NCBI GenBank assembly: GCA_002789465.1
Contig: PFTH01000011.1
Span: forward strand, 1-8,735
Direction: 5' to 3'
Origin: Candidatus Roizmanbacteria bacterium CG_4_9_14_0_8_um_filter_34_12
GTDB taxonomy: Bacteria > Patescibacteriota > Microgenomatia > UBA1406 > GWC2-37-13
DNA length: 8,735 nucleotides
Of the stretch, positions 1 through 6,353 are shown one piece after another. Position 1 is the stretch's first letter, and the number at the start of each line of letters is the position of its first letter. The notes under the pieces were generated by a model. That model was given only the letters and a program-made list of their open reading frames with translations, had not been told where the DNA came from and ran no database searches. Both the position numbers and the translations under genes were made by a program.

Positions 1-490
1 CACCGGGTCGAGCCGGAGCAACAGGATAGCCTTCAAAGGAACAGGGTGAAAGTCTCATCCAAAAATTTGTATGTTTTATAACGTCTCGAAAACAAATATA
101 ACTAATTTCATTCTCACATTTTTGCTGGTTAAGAGTACAACTTGACTCACAAGAACTACTTGAAAATTGCTCCCAGTAAGTTTGTGGACTTAGCCCTTTT
201 CTACACCAGTATCCGATTCCGTTTTCGCATTTGGTTTGATTTTCATCTAAGGGAGCACAATTAGAAAATGAACAAGAATTATTATAAAAAGTAGCAAAAA
301 AGGTGCGATTATCCGTTGTTTGTTTGTAACATTGTTTATTATGTCCATCTTCACATTTCCAATCGTGTGTAGGATCGCAATTTTGAAAAACACACGTTCC
401 GCCCCAGAGCCAATAGGTTTTGTTTTGTAAATAATCTAATCGACATGAATACCTGTTTCCATCTGCACAAATCGTTGTACCTTTAGTACA
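1..490 (-). repeat. Four-copy cysteine module inside the secreted protein
   Basis: Protein-level tandem repeats begin at Cys 98, 135, 175 and 215. Each copy reads roughly C-x(6-9)-C-x7-C-x(16-18)-C, and the next copy's first Cys follows after 3 or 4 residues. The cysteines are 98/105/113/130, 135/143/151/170, 175/185/193/211 and 215/222/230/247. The x7 gap between the second and third Cys is constant in all four copies. Other shared features are an acidic residue plus Gly or Asn after the second Cys (ADG, EDG, ENG, ENE) and an aromatic pair such as YW, FF or FW in the long loop. The DNA of the copies is diverged, so this is an old, selected protein repeat and not a recent duplication. More copies may lie beyond the edge. 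Confidence 0.8.
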
Positions 491-781
491 AATCCCCGTC
501 GGGGCCGAAGAAGACTGGCTGGAACTGGAGGAACTGCTTCTGGGAGTAGCGTTTCCCTGACAAGTCCATTGATGAAACATTACTGTGCAACCTCCACAAA
601 TAGTATCTGCACAAATTGAACCTTTATTACAGTGTTCACCAGCTGCGCAATTTGAATCGTTTTGACATTGCTCTTCATTACTACAATTTGACGCTATAGC
701 TTGGTGATTGAATACTATAAAATAGAAAAAAAAGTAAATAAAAAAAACTGCAAAAATACTAATTATTCTAGAAATTTTCAT
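1..781 (-). CDS. Secreted cysteine-rich repeat protein, N-terminal part (C-terminus beyond left edge)
   Basis: An open frame runs without a stop from an ATG at 781 to the window edge, giving 260 residues and no C-terminus. Residues 1-30 look like a Sec signal peptide: Lys/Arg start, a very hydrophobic Phe/Ile core, and a likely cut after QAIA at residue 30. Residues 33-74 form a Cys-rich head (C33, C39, C45, C51, C57, C62, C65, C74) with a CxxGxxCxxGxxC-like pattern. A Ser linker (82-92, SSSSSSSQSSS) follows. Residues 98-260 hold four copies of a roughly 40-residue Cys module. The product is probably exported and disulphide-bonded, with any anchor in the missing part. I do not recognise the family, so the function is unknown; a binding or adhesion role would be a guess. 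The ATG is chosen because it gives the signal peptide directly; no Shine-Dalgarno is visible. The gene follows three tiny membrane-protein genes on the same strand, 64 nt after the last one. Confidence 0.85.
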   Translation of the reverse strand, partial: MKISRIISIFAVFFIYFFFYFIVFNHQAIASNCSNEEQCQNDSNCAAGEHCNKGSICADTICGGCTVMFHQWTCQGNATPRSSSSSSSQSSSAPTGICTKGTTICADGNRYSCRLDYLQNKTYWLWGGTCVFQNCDPTHDWKCEDGHNKQCYKQTTDNRTFFATFYNNSCSFSNCAPLDENQTKCENGIGYWCRKGLSPQTYWEQFSSSSCESSCTLNQQKCENEISYICFRDVIKHTNFWMRLSPCSFEGYPVAPARPG

Positions 782-786
782 ATCAT

Positions 787-809
787 TTTTTATCCAATTA
801 AAAAATCAT
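787..809 (-). repeat. 23-nt leader repeat, copy 1 (upstream of the Cys-rich gene)
   Basis: This block is identical over 23 nt to 1232-1254. On the minus strand it reads ATGATTTTTT, AATTGG, ATAAAAA. It ends 5 nt before the ATG of the cysteine-rich gene. The contained GATAAA (789-794) could serve as a -10 element, and transcription would then start almost at the ATG (leaderless); alternatively the block acts at translation. The repeat itself is certain, its role is not. Confidence 0.7.
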
Positions 810-845
810 TTTTTTAACATCATTTTAATTTTATAATGCTTTTGT

Positions 846-932
846 TTATTTTTTATTAATATAATAAAGACCAAACAAACCCAAACCCAAAGCTATAATC
901 ATTAAAATATTATTTAAAGTATTGACATCCAT
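846..932 (-). CDS. Tiny single-span membrane protein (28 aa)
   Basis: An ATG at 932 opens 28 codons ending in TAA. The product starts MDVNTLNNIL, has one hydrophobic segment (about residues 8-25) and ends in YYINKK. The acidic N-terminus and lysine tail suggest the C-terminus faces the cytoplasm. It starts one nucleotide after the stop of the 31-aa gene. An AAGGA lies 6 nt upstream of the ATG, the only clear Shine-Dalgarno match seen in the window, and this supports real translation. I recognise no family. The size fits a subunit of a small membrane complex, a type I toxin-like peptide or a chance frame; the ribosome site and tight packing favour a real gene. Confidence 0.5.
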   Translation of the reverse strand: MDVNTLNNILMIIALGLGLFGLYYINKK

Positions 933-933
933 A

Positions 934-1029
934 TTATTTCCTTTTAAAAAACCAATAGTAACTTCCTATTCCAAATAACATAAAATAAATCATTGCTATC
1001 CAATAATAAGTATCAAAATTAGCATTCAT
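934..1029 (-). CDS. Tiny single-span membrane protein (31 aa)
   Basis: The ATG at 1029 overlaps the TGA of the upstream 65-aa gene as ATGA, a standard translational-coupling arrangement; no Shine-Dalgarno is visible. The 31-residue product starts MNANFDTYYW, has one hydrophobic, aromatic-rich segment (about residues 8-28) and ends WFFKRK. By the positive-inside rule the basic C-terminus would be cytoplasmic. The next gene's Shine-Dalgarno lies within the last codons of this one. Family and function are unknown. It is called a gene because of the exact overlap, the hydrophobic-plus-basic-tail architecture and the same-strand string of three small membrane genes. Confidence 0.5.
   Translation of the reverse strand: MNANFDTYYWIAMIYFMLFGIGSYYWFFKRK
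939..943 (-). promoter_or_regulatory. Ribosome binding site of the 28-aa gene
   Basis: AAGGA on the minus strand lies 6 nt before the ATG at 932 and inside the end of the 31-aa gene. It is notable because the other starts in this window lack a recognisable Shine-Dalgarno. Confidence 0.55.
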
Positions 1030-1223
1030 TTTAAAAATTTCAAAGAAACTTGTAAAAAATACAGCATCCCAATAAAAGCTACAACTGATTTTATACTAAA
1101 AACTAATTGATTTCCAATCCCGGTAAAAATTGGCGTAATCGCTCCGGCTGTTAACAAAACTAAGGCTAAATTATTATAAAACGTTGCAAGATTTTCTTTT
1201 TGTTTATCATTTAAATGCTTCAT
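1026..1223 (-). CDS. Small two-span membrane protein (65 aa)
   Basis: This is the first gene of a micro-operon of three. The product begins with a polar, charged stretch (MKHLNDKQKENLATFYNN), then has two hydrophobic segments (about residues 18-34 and 40-62) joined by a short Gly/Asn turn, and ends LKFLK. Both ends are lysine-bearing and probably cytoplasmic. Small membrane proteins with a charged K/E/N-rich start are common in bacteria, but I cannot name this family. The ATG at 1223 is the only sensible start. A 23-nt block shared with the leader of the cysteine-rich gene lies 8 nt upstream, and a candidate promoter overlaps that block. The stop overlaps the start of the 31-aa gene by 4 nt. 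Function unknown. Confidence 0.65.
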   Translation of the reverse strand: MKHLNDKQKENLATFYNNLALVLLTAGAITPIFTGIGNQLVFSIKSVVAFIGMLYFLQVSLKFLK

Positions 1224-1231
1224 ATTTTCTG

Positions 1232-1254
1232 TTTTTATCCAATTAAAAAATCAT
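1232..1254 (-). repeat. 23-nt leader repeat, copy 2 (upstream of the small membrane genes)
   Basis: Identical over 23 nt to 787-809; here it ends 8 nt before the ATG of the 65-aa gene. Outside the 23 nt the two upstream regions differ, so the shared block is bounded and not part of a long duplication. It overlaps the candidate -10 element TATGAT at 1250-1255. Confidence 0.7.
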
Positions 1255-1278
1255 AATATATACAATATATAAATACAA
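1250..1278 (-). promoter_or_regulatory. Candidate promoter of the small membrane gene operon
   Basis: On the minus strand TTGTAT (1273-1278) and TATGAT (1250-1255) are separated by 17 nt. The -10 matches TATAAT at five of six positions and the -35 matches TTGACA at only three. Transcription would start near 1243, leaving about 20 nt before the ATG at 1223. AT-rich DNA produces such matches by chance, so this is only a candidate. Confidence 0.35.
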
Positions 1279-1318
1279 GTAGTATATTATATGATACGAA
1301 TAATACAAAATAACAAAG

Positions 1319-1340
1319 TCAGGCGCCGACTGGTGTCTGA
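1319..1340 (+). repeat. Tandem hairpin element, copy 1
   Basis: Arms TCAGGCGCC and GGTGTCTGA pair over 9 bp around a GACT loop, with two G-U pairs if read as plus-strand RNA. The minus-strand version would have A-C mismatches at those positions, so plus-sense RNA, or single-stranded DNA tolerating G-T pairs, is favoured. Copy 2 begins exactly 27 nt later. It could also act as a weak terminator for the minus-strand PMT gene, since T-rich DNA follows on that side. Confidence 0.65.
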
Positions 1341-1345
1341 TGAAA

Positions 1346-1367
1346 TCAGGTGCTGAATAGTACCTGA
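1346..1367 (+). repeat. Tandem hairpin element, copy 2
   Basis: Arms TCAGGTGCT and AGTACCTGA form a 9-bp stem around a GAAT loop. Relative to copy 1, two base pairs have changed on both sides (C-G to U-A at stem pairs 6 and 9) and one G-U has become G-C, so every stem difference keeps pairing. Overall 19 of 27 positions per unit are identical between the copies. Confidence 0.65.
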
Positions 1368-1400
1368 TGCGAGTGCCGCGAATATGCGAATTAAAAATAA

Positions 1401-1423
1401 ATTGTTAAATTGTTATATTGTTA
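1401..1423. repeat. Short TTGTTA tandem repeat
   Basis: Three near-tandem copies of ATTGTTA occur with 7-8 nt spacing (starting 1401, 1409 and 1417), directly before the GC-rich repeat at 1429. It looks like a low-complexity microsatellite and no function is evident. Confidence 0.5.
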
Positions 1424-1428
1424 AAAAT

Positions 1429-1457
1429 GTCATTGCGAGCGTAGCGAAGCAATCCCG
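1429..1457. repeat. Dispersed-type GC-rich repeat (GTCATTGCGAGCG ... GCAATCCCG)
   Basis: The core CATTGCGAGCGTAGCGAAGC followed by AATCCC closely resembles a short repeat that I remember from intergenic regions of many unrelated bacterial genomes. ATTGC and GCAAT at its ends can pair, with a short inner GC helix. It stands out as GC-rich in AT-rich surroundings. It is probably a MITE-like or REP-like dispersed element; only one copy is present here, so its repeat nature rests on recall. Confidence 0.5.
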
Positions 1458-1515
1458 TTACAAATAGGACTTATTATATTGCCAACTGCTACCTGCAAAT
1501 CGCTAATCGCTCAAA

Positions 1516-2979
1516 TCAGATTGATTTCAAGTGCCACCAGGAAAACCAATTGCGTAACTGAAATTGGGCTGTGGTAAGTGATTGATAATAAGTGAAAGGA
1601 GAAAAAATTATAAAGCAAAGAAAAACCACAATTACAAAAAACGATGCACCCCCATAAATCAGCCATTTTCTTTTGATAATTTGATCATGATAAAAATAAC
1701 TAAATAAGGCTCCAGAACTTATTAAAGATAATAATAATGGTAAAAAATAATGATATAAATACATCACGCGTTTTAATGTTAATATCGAAAACATGTACGC
1801 GCAGTACAATGACAAAATAATCATGAGTATTTGATATAAACGTTTATCTTTTATCTTTAGTCCAAAAATGAGTTTACTTAACAATAAAACAACACTAAAA
1901 ATAATGCTTAAAATACCCGTCCCCCAAATGATTGGATTTGCTTGCAAATATAAATAACGAACTTTATCTCCGCTTTTATCCCAACGATAATTGATTGTTT
2001 TGTTTCCAAACGGCCAAGTCCAAGGTTGACTGCCGTTTTCATCGGCTTTGCAAGCGTCATAAACCGGAACCCCTTTTTCATAGTGGGGAATAAATAATAT
2101 TTGGTCGCGGATCATCAATGGAGCGTTAATTAAATTAGAAGTCTTCTTTTGATTAAGAATTTTTTTATATGGTTCTGTTGCTTCATAATAATTGTTATTA
2201 ACCACTTTATTTGCCAAACGAATATGAAGGTAATAAGTACCTAAAAATATAATAAGAATTAAAATCGTAACAATAAATACACGATCAATGGCAATTGATA
2301 TTAATTCCCATACTTTGATTTTTTTTTGTTTCACTTCAAAATAAAAACAAATAGGAATAAGCAGGAGTAATATCCAGCTATTAAGTTTGACTGACAAAGC
2401 CAGTCCAATTAGTATGCCTAGTATTAGATAGTGTCGTAAAGTGTATTTTTTTCTTTCAATCAAATAAAAGAACCATGTTAAAGTCGCCAAAAAGAAAAAA
2501 ATCTGAATACTATCCAACATCGCTCCCCTACTATGAACAATAAGCGCATTATCAAACAAATAAAGACCGGAAAACAGTCCAGCTAAAACCGGATTTTTTA
2601 AGATCAATAAAAGAATCAAATAAAATAGACCGGCAGATAAAGTGGCTGTTAACGCGGGAAAGAAACGCATCCCAACAAACGAAAACCCAGCCGGAATATC
2701 TTTGATATAGTCCGTATTGATAAAACTTGTCGTAGCCAACTTAACGTTTGGCTTAAAAATTAACTCCCCGGCAGCAATCAATAACTTTCCCAAAGGTGGA
2801 TGCGGCTCCATAAAAAAAGAACCATTAATGTACTTATAAGCAGATGCAATAAAATAATTCTCGTCCCAAAAAAGATTGGGAGGATTTTGATAATTGTGAA
2901 AATAAGTGAAAAAAGAAAAAACTAAAACAATTATCATCCCTCCAATTGCAAGGTAGTGTTGATGGGTTAACTTCTTCAT
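1516..2979 (-). CDS. pmt: PMT-family (GT39) protein O-mannosyltransferase
   Basis: This integral membrane enzyme should transfer mannose from a polyprenyl-phosphate donor to Ser/Thr of exported proteins on the outer face of the membrane. The 487-aa length fits bacterial PMTs, which lack the eukaryotic MIR domain. After the first membrane span comes FWDENYF, with D39-E40 matching the catalytic Asp-Glu of the family. It is followed by the hallmark EPHPPLGKLL (58-67), R105, the SRGAMLDS motif (150-157), K198 in a GLALSVKLNSW stretch, and an extracytoplasmic segment with W320/W322/P323. Towards the C-terminus RVMYLYHYFLP (404-414) matches the conserved Arg-Tyr-His region. Ten or more spans are likely. 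It starts 3 nt after the stop of the 591-aa GT-C gene, so both are probably on one transcript; no Shine-Dalgarno is visible. Family assignment is strong. The actual sugar, mannose or another, is inferred from the family. Confidence 0.88.
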   Translation of the reverse strand: MKKLTHQHYLAIGGMIIVLVFSFFTYFHNYQNPPNLFWDENYFIASAYKYINGSFFMEPHPPLGKLLIAAGELIFKPNVKLATTSFINTDYIKDIPAGFSFVGMRFFPALTATLSAGLFYLILLLILKNPVLAGLFSGLYLFDNALIVHSRGAMLDSIQIFFFLATLTWFFYLIERKKYTLRHYLILGILIGLALSVKLNSWILLLLIPICFYFEVKQKKIKVWELISIAIDRVFIVTILILIIFLGTYYLHIRLANKVVNNNYYEATEPYKKILNQKKTSNLINAPLMIRDQILFIPHYEKGVPVYDACKADENGSQPWTWPFGNKTINYRWDKSGDKVRYLYLQANPIIWGTGILSIIFSVVLLLSKLIFGLKIKDKRLYQILMIILSLYCAYMFSILTLKRVMYLYHYFLPLLLSLISSGALFSYFYHDQIIKRKWLIYGGASFFVIVVFLCFIIFSPFTYYQSLTTAQFQLRNWFSWWHLKSI

Positions 2980-2982
2980 AAA

Positions 2983-4758
2983 TTAAATATTAACAAAGAA
3001 AAACACGTTAACAAGTAAACTCAAACATATTGCTAAAACCAAACCAAAATAACGAACTAATATTAAATTTTTTTCACCTGCCTTTTCTATCGCAAAACCA
3101 TAAATAAAGGCAAATGATATTAAAGATGGAAAGATATAGCGAAAATCTGTATTACATGCGGCAGGAAAACGAATTCGATAAAAAATAAACATTGTTAGTA
3201 ATAACAACAAACTTAGTCCAAAAAAAGCAACTGCACGATAGTTTTTTTTATTAACAAAAAATATCGATAAACTGGAAAATCCAATCATTAATAGTGCAAC
3301 AAAACTCATCACAACTGCCAAATCACGACTCCATTCTTTGTTAAAACTAAACTCACCAAAAAGGCTACTTTTTATCAAATAGTTCCAAAAATATTGCCTA
3401 CCAGTACGATCTTCCCAAGCAGATACAAATGGTTCATGCATATATGTTTGGAGGTCAAAAAATAAATAATTAACTGGTTTATTCCCAACTTGAAGTCTTC
3501 CGTCAATTTGATCTGAACGTGTAATTCTTGAAAGTAAAGTTTGACTAACCTGTTTTTGCTTAACATAAGGGATTAAAAAAAGGAACATTAATATAAGAAA
3601 ACCTACAAAATAAACTACTAGATGTTTAAAATTAAATCGGTTTCGATATATTACTAATATAAGAATCAAACATAACAGTGCGATTGTATTGACTTTGGTT
3701 AATAATCCAAGTAACGCAATAATTATTCCCCAAATGAGAAATTGATTTTTCTTTGACCTAAACCAGATGTTAATAAAAAGCAAGCCTAAGATATAAAAGA
3801 AATAATATAAAATATCATTACTAATCCTGATTGAATGAATTATTCCAGATGGCCAAAATACTAAAATTAATCCCGCGGAAAGAAATGATAATTTGTTTTT
3901 CAAATTTTTTTTTAACAAAACCAAACCAAAAATCATCATAAACATAAATAGTATTAGATTTAAAAATTGAAGCGAAGAAAATGGATTTGTAAAACCAAAA
4001 AAACCAATAATTTTTAAATAAATACCTGAAATAATATAGTAGAGTGGTTTTTGATGACACTGGTAACAGTAATTTATATCTGGTAAACGAAAATGTGTTT
4101 GAACATAATCAACAAATTGAAAATGGCCTGGGACATCATGTTCTCTCACATTAAACCTGGTATACATCAAGTAAATACAACGCAAAATAAAACCTCCAAT
4201 TACTAAAAAAATTGTGATTAGGGGTGATGAGTCGATAACCATAATCAGCAAACTCAATATTGCAATAATTAATATCAGTGTAAGTAAAATCAAAATAAAA
4301 TTAATCGGATCTGATAGCGAGTTTTGCCAATATAAACCAAGCGCGCCCCCTTCGTTATGTAAAGAAACCATCACTTGATTGCTTCCGATTTTCAAATATG
4401 GTTTTAAATCCAAATCATATCCCCTTTCGCTGCCACAAATGGGTTGATTCATTTTTGAATTTAACACATCCTGATTATTGACTTTAAGAGCAATTAAGCA
4501 ATCATCAGGATCGATATTTATATTAGTTTGTGAAAAAGGAAGGTAGTTGAGGTTGGCTGTCATTGAATAATCAACGGTATTAGCGATTGGTTCTAGATAA
4601 TAAAAATTATTTGATTTTTCCAGTTTTTGGTTTACCCCTCCATAGTGAATATCTGTTAATCTTAAAGTTGTGGCCGATTGAAAAAACATCACTAGAAGTA
4701 AACCACAAACAAGATAAATCAAAGTTGGGAATAATTTATGTAGACGTTTAAACAACAT
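2983..4758 (-). CDS. GT-C glycosyltransferase with N-terminal beta-sandwich-like domain
   Basis: The 591-aa membrane protein starts with a signal-anchor span (about 10-27). An extracytoplasmic domain (about 30-148) ends with a pattern typical of jelly-roll sugar-binding lids: DLDLKPYLKIGSNQVMVSLH, then NEGG. C87 and C108 could form a disulphide. About ten further spans follow. The first catalytic-type loop carries REHDVPGHFQFVDY (205-218), with E206, H207 and D208, then the unusual CYQCHQKPLYY (231-241), in the place where GT-C enzymes have their acidic and His-rich donor/acceptor loop. TDFRYIFP (537-544) near the C-terminus is typical of lipid-linked-sugar transferases. It probably uses a polyprenyl-linked sugar outside the membrane; donor and acceptor are unknown. 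It is transcribed ahead of the PMT gene and diverges from the 527-aa gene across 11 nt. No close homologue is recognised by name. Confidence 0.75.
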   Translation of the reverse strand: MLFKRLHKLFPTLIYLVCGLLLVMFFQSATTLRLTDIHYGGVNQKLEKSNNFYYLEPIANTVDYSMTANLNYLPFSQTNINIDPDDCLIALKVNNQDVLNSKMNQPICGSERGYDLDLKPYLKIGSNQVMVSLHNEGGALGLYWQNSLSDPINFILILLTLILIIAILSLLIMVIDSSPLITIFLVIGGFILRCIYLMYTRFNVREHDVPGHFQFVDYVQTHFRLPDINYCYQCHQKPLYYIISGIYLKIIGFFGFTNPFSSLQFLNLILFMFMMIFGLVLLKKNLKNKLSFLSAGLILVFWPSGIIHSIRISNDILYYFFYILGLLFINIWFRSKKNQFLIWGIIIALLGLLTKVNTIALLCLILILVIYRNRFNFKHLVVYFVGFLILMFLFLIPYVKQKQVSQTLLSRITRSDQIDGRLQVGNKPVNYLFFDLQTYMHEPFVSAWEDRTGRQYFWNYLIKSSLFGEFSFNKEWSRDLAVVMSFVALLMIGFSSLSIFFVNKKNYRAVAFFGLSLLLLLTMFIFYRIRFPAACNTDFRYIFPSLISFAFIYGFAIEKAGEKNLILVRYFGLVLAICLSLLVNVFFFVNI

Positions 4759-4764
4759 AGTATA

Positions 4765-4793
4765 AAATTATGATAACATATTTTATGCGTCAA
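4765..4793 (-). promoter_or_regulatory. Candidate promoter of the GT-C/PMT pair, inside the divergent gene's start
   Basis: On the minus strand TTGACG (4788-4793, five of six to the -35 consensus) and TAATTT (4765-4770, three of six) are 17 nt apart. Transcription would begin about 7 nt on, at the ATG at 4758, implying a leaderless message. The box overlaps the first codons of the plus-strand gene. The -10 is weak, so this is tentative. Confidence 0.3.
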
Positions 4794-6353
4794 TCATTTT
4801 GGTTAGTTATCATTCTTATTATCGGGATTACTGTACGTGTTGTTAATTTCGGTCAAATCCCACCAGGATTAAACCAAGATGAAGCAAGTATTGGTTATGA
4901 ATCATTTGCTACTTTAAAATATGGAGTTGATCGAAATGGATACAAGAATCCAGTTGTATTTATTGCTTATGGTGACGGCCAACATGGACTTTATGCATAT
5001 CTATCTTGGCCTTGGATAGCCTTGTTTGGTTTGAATGAATTTTCCACCAGATTAACCGGCCTTTTTTTAGCAATTGTGTCTCTATGGTGTTTCTATTATT
5101 TAATCAAGCTTATCTCCAACCAAAACACTGCGCTGATTTCGGCTTTTTTGCTGGCAATAAATCCTTGGCACATTATTATGAGCCGTTGGTCACCGGAATT
5201 TAATATCCTACCGGCGTTTTTTTTATTTGGAGTTTGCTTATTAACGATTTCATTAAAAAAACCCTTAGTCTTTCCAATAGCTGGATTTTTTTTAGCATTA
5301 GGTTTTTATACATATGGTGCCGCTTTGTTCTTTGTCCCCGTCACTGTTTTTTTACTATTTTCCGTAGTAATTTTATCTAAAAAAGTTCCTTTCGTAGATA
5401 TTGGAATTGGGGTCTTGGTTTTTTTATTAATATCACTTCCGGCTTTGTTATATATGTTAATTAATGTTTACAATTATCCCGAATTACGCACGAGTTTAAT
5501 TTCTATCCCACATTTAACTGGATCTCCCCGATGGAGTAGTATTTCGTTACTTTTTCAAGATAATTTTTTACTGAATTTTTTTACTAATTTAATTAGTTTC
5601 CTTAAACTATTGTTAACAACTCAGTTTGATGGTTTAATTTGGAATGCAATTCCTGAGTTTGGTTATTTATATCTTTGGTCAATTCCCCTAATGCTTTTTG
5701 GCCTTCTCATTACCATAAAAACAATCTATTTAAATGTCATAAAAAAACAGTTTAATAAACAACTAATTATTTTTATCTGGTTTATCGGAGCAGTCAGCTT
5801 GGGATTAATTTCTCATGTTAATTTAAATCGGATCAATACTATTTATTTTCCTCTCATTTATTTTACAGCTGTTGGAGTAGTCGCAATAAAAAATCATTAT
5901 CAACAATTGTTTCGATTTATTATAGTTCTATATTTAGTTTTTTTTATTTTATTCACGCATCATTATTTTACAATTTATCCAAAAGATATCGGTTCTGCTT
6001 TTTTTGCTTCGTTTGGTCAAGCAATTAATTATGCCACCAAGATATCGCCACAGGATAAAAAACTTGTGATAACCAATCATGTTAATATGCCATATATTTA
6101 TGTACTTTTCTACAAACAAATTGATCCAAGAAAATTTGCAAATACTGTTGTTTATGAAAACCCAGGGGCTGATTTTCAAAACGTCAAGTCATTTGATCGC
6201 TATATATTTGGAATCGATCCAAGTCAACTTGACCAGTCAGATACCTTTATTTTCCATAATAACGAAGAAGAATATTTCAACAACCAACAGTTTATTATCA
6301 AGCGTTTTGACAATTTTTCTGTTGCCAGTAAAATAAATTTCTATGAAAAATAG
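4770..6353 (+). CDS. GT-C glycosyltransferase, ArnT/PMT_2-like (GT39/GT83 type)
   Basis: The 527-aa multispan membrane protein has the N-terminal signature of bacterial PMT_2/ArnT-like transferases: a span at about 10-25, then PPGLNQDEASIGYES (31-45) with D37-E38 in the catalytic first loop, D54 and a YGDGQHGLYAYL stretch (67-78). ALFGLNEFSTRLTG follows (84-97), then NPWHIIMSRWSPEFN (131-145) corresponding to the second conserved loop. About ten more spans lie up to residue 395, and the last 125 residues are a soluble domain, probably extracytoplasmic. The enzyme should transfer a sugar from a polyprenyl-phosphate donor outside the membrane; the substrate cannot be told. ATG 4770 gives the longest frame. 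ATG 4785 (residue 6) is a fair alternative, because the TATAAA at 4761-4766 as a -10 would start transcription after 4770. Its end overlaps the GT2 gene by 11 nt, so the two are probably coupled. Confidence 0.8.
   Translation: MITYFMRQSFWLVIILIIGITVRVVNFGQIPPGLNQDEASIGYESFATLKYGVDRNGYKNPVVFIAYGDGQHGLYAYLSWPWIALFGLNEFSTRLTGLFLAIVSLWCFYYLIKLISNQNTALISAFLLAINPWHIIMSRWSPEFNILPAFFLFGVCLLTISLKKPLVFPIAGFFLALGFYTYGAALFFVPVTVFLLFSVVILSKKVPFVDIGIGVLVFLLISLPALLYMLINVYNYPELRTSLISIPHLTGSPRWSSISLLFQDNFLLNFFTNLISFLKLLLTTQFDGLIWNAIPEFGYLYLWSIPLMLFGLLITIKTIYLNVIKKQFNKQLIIFIWFIGAVSLGLISHVNLNRINTIYFPLIYFTAVGVVAIKNHYQQLFRFIIVLYLVFFILFTHHYFTIYPKDIGSAFFASFGQAINYATKISPQDKKLVITNHVNMPYIYVLFYKQIDPRKFANTVVYENPGADFQNVKSFDRYIFGIDPSQLDQSDTFIFHNNEEEYFNNQQFIIKRFDNFSVASKINFYEK

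Larger units (their letters stand above)
1224..1515. other. Intergenic region rich in repeats
   Basis: No convincing gene lies in these 292 nt. From the left it holds the 23-nt leader repeat and a candidate minus-strand promoter for the small membrane genes, then an AT-rich stretch. Two tandem hairpins follow (1319-1367), then a short GC-rich tail (about 1368-1390), a TTGTTA repeat run (1401-1423) and a GC-rich dispersed-type repeat (1429-1457). Last is a segment with small echoes such as ATCGCTAATCGCT (1499-1511) before the PMT gene's stop. The middle has a much higher GC content than its surroundings. The region is downstream of the PMT gene and upstream of the small-gene operon, both on the minus strand. 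Confidence 0.7.

Noticed and set aside
1319..1367. A short CRISPR-like array (repeats 27 nt apart)
   Set aside because: There are only two units, no unique spacers, and the units differ at eight positions in a pairing-preserving way. This fits tandem hairpins, not CRISPR repeats.
1319..1367. A rho-independent terminator for the minus-strand PMT gene
   Set aside because: It lies about 150 nt past the stop, lacks a clean U-tract, and on the minus strand the stems contain A-C mismatches. It remains possible but is not called.
1513..1527. Small inverted repeat AAATCA-GAT-TGATTT at the PMT stop codon
   Set aside because: A 6-bp AT-rich stem with no T-tract is expected by chance in this composition.
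3375..3566. A short minus-strand frame inside the GT-C gene, and other short frames within the long genes (3821-4060, 5949-6179, 6079-6336, 6710-6946)
   Set aside because: They sit in other frames of strongly supported glycosyltransferase genes and show no domain features; AT-rich DNA gives such frames by chance.
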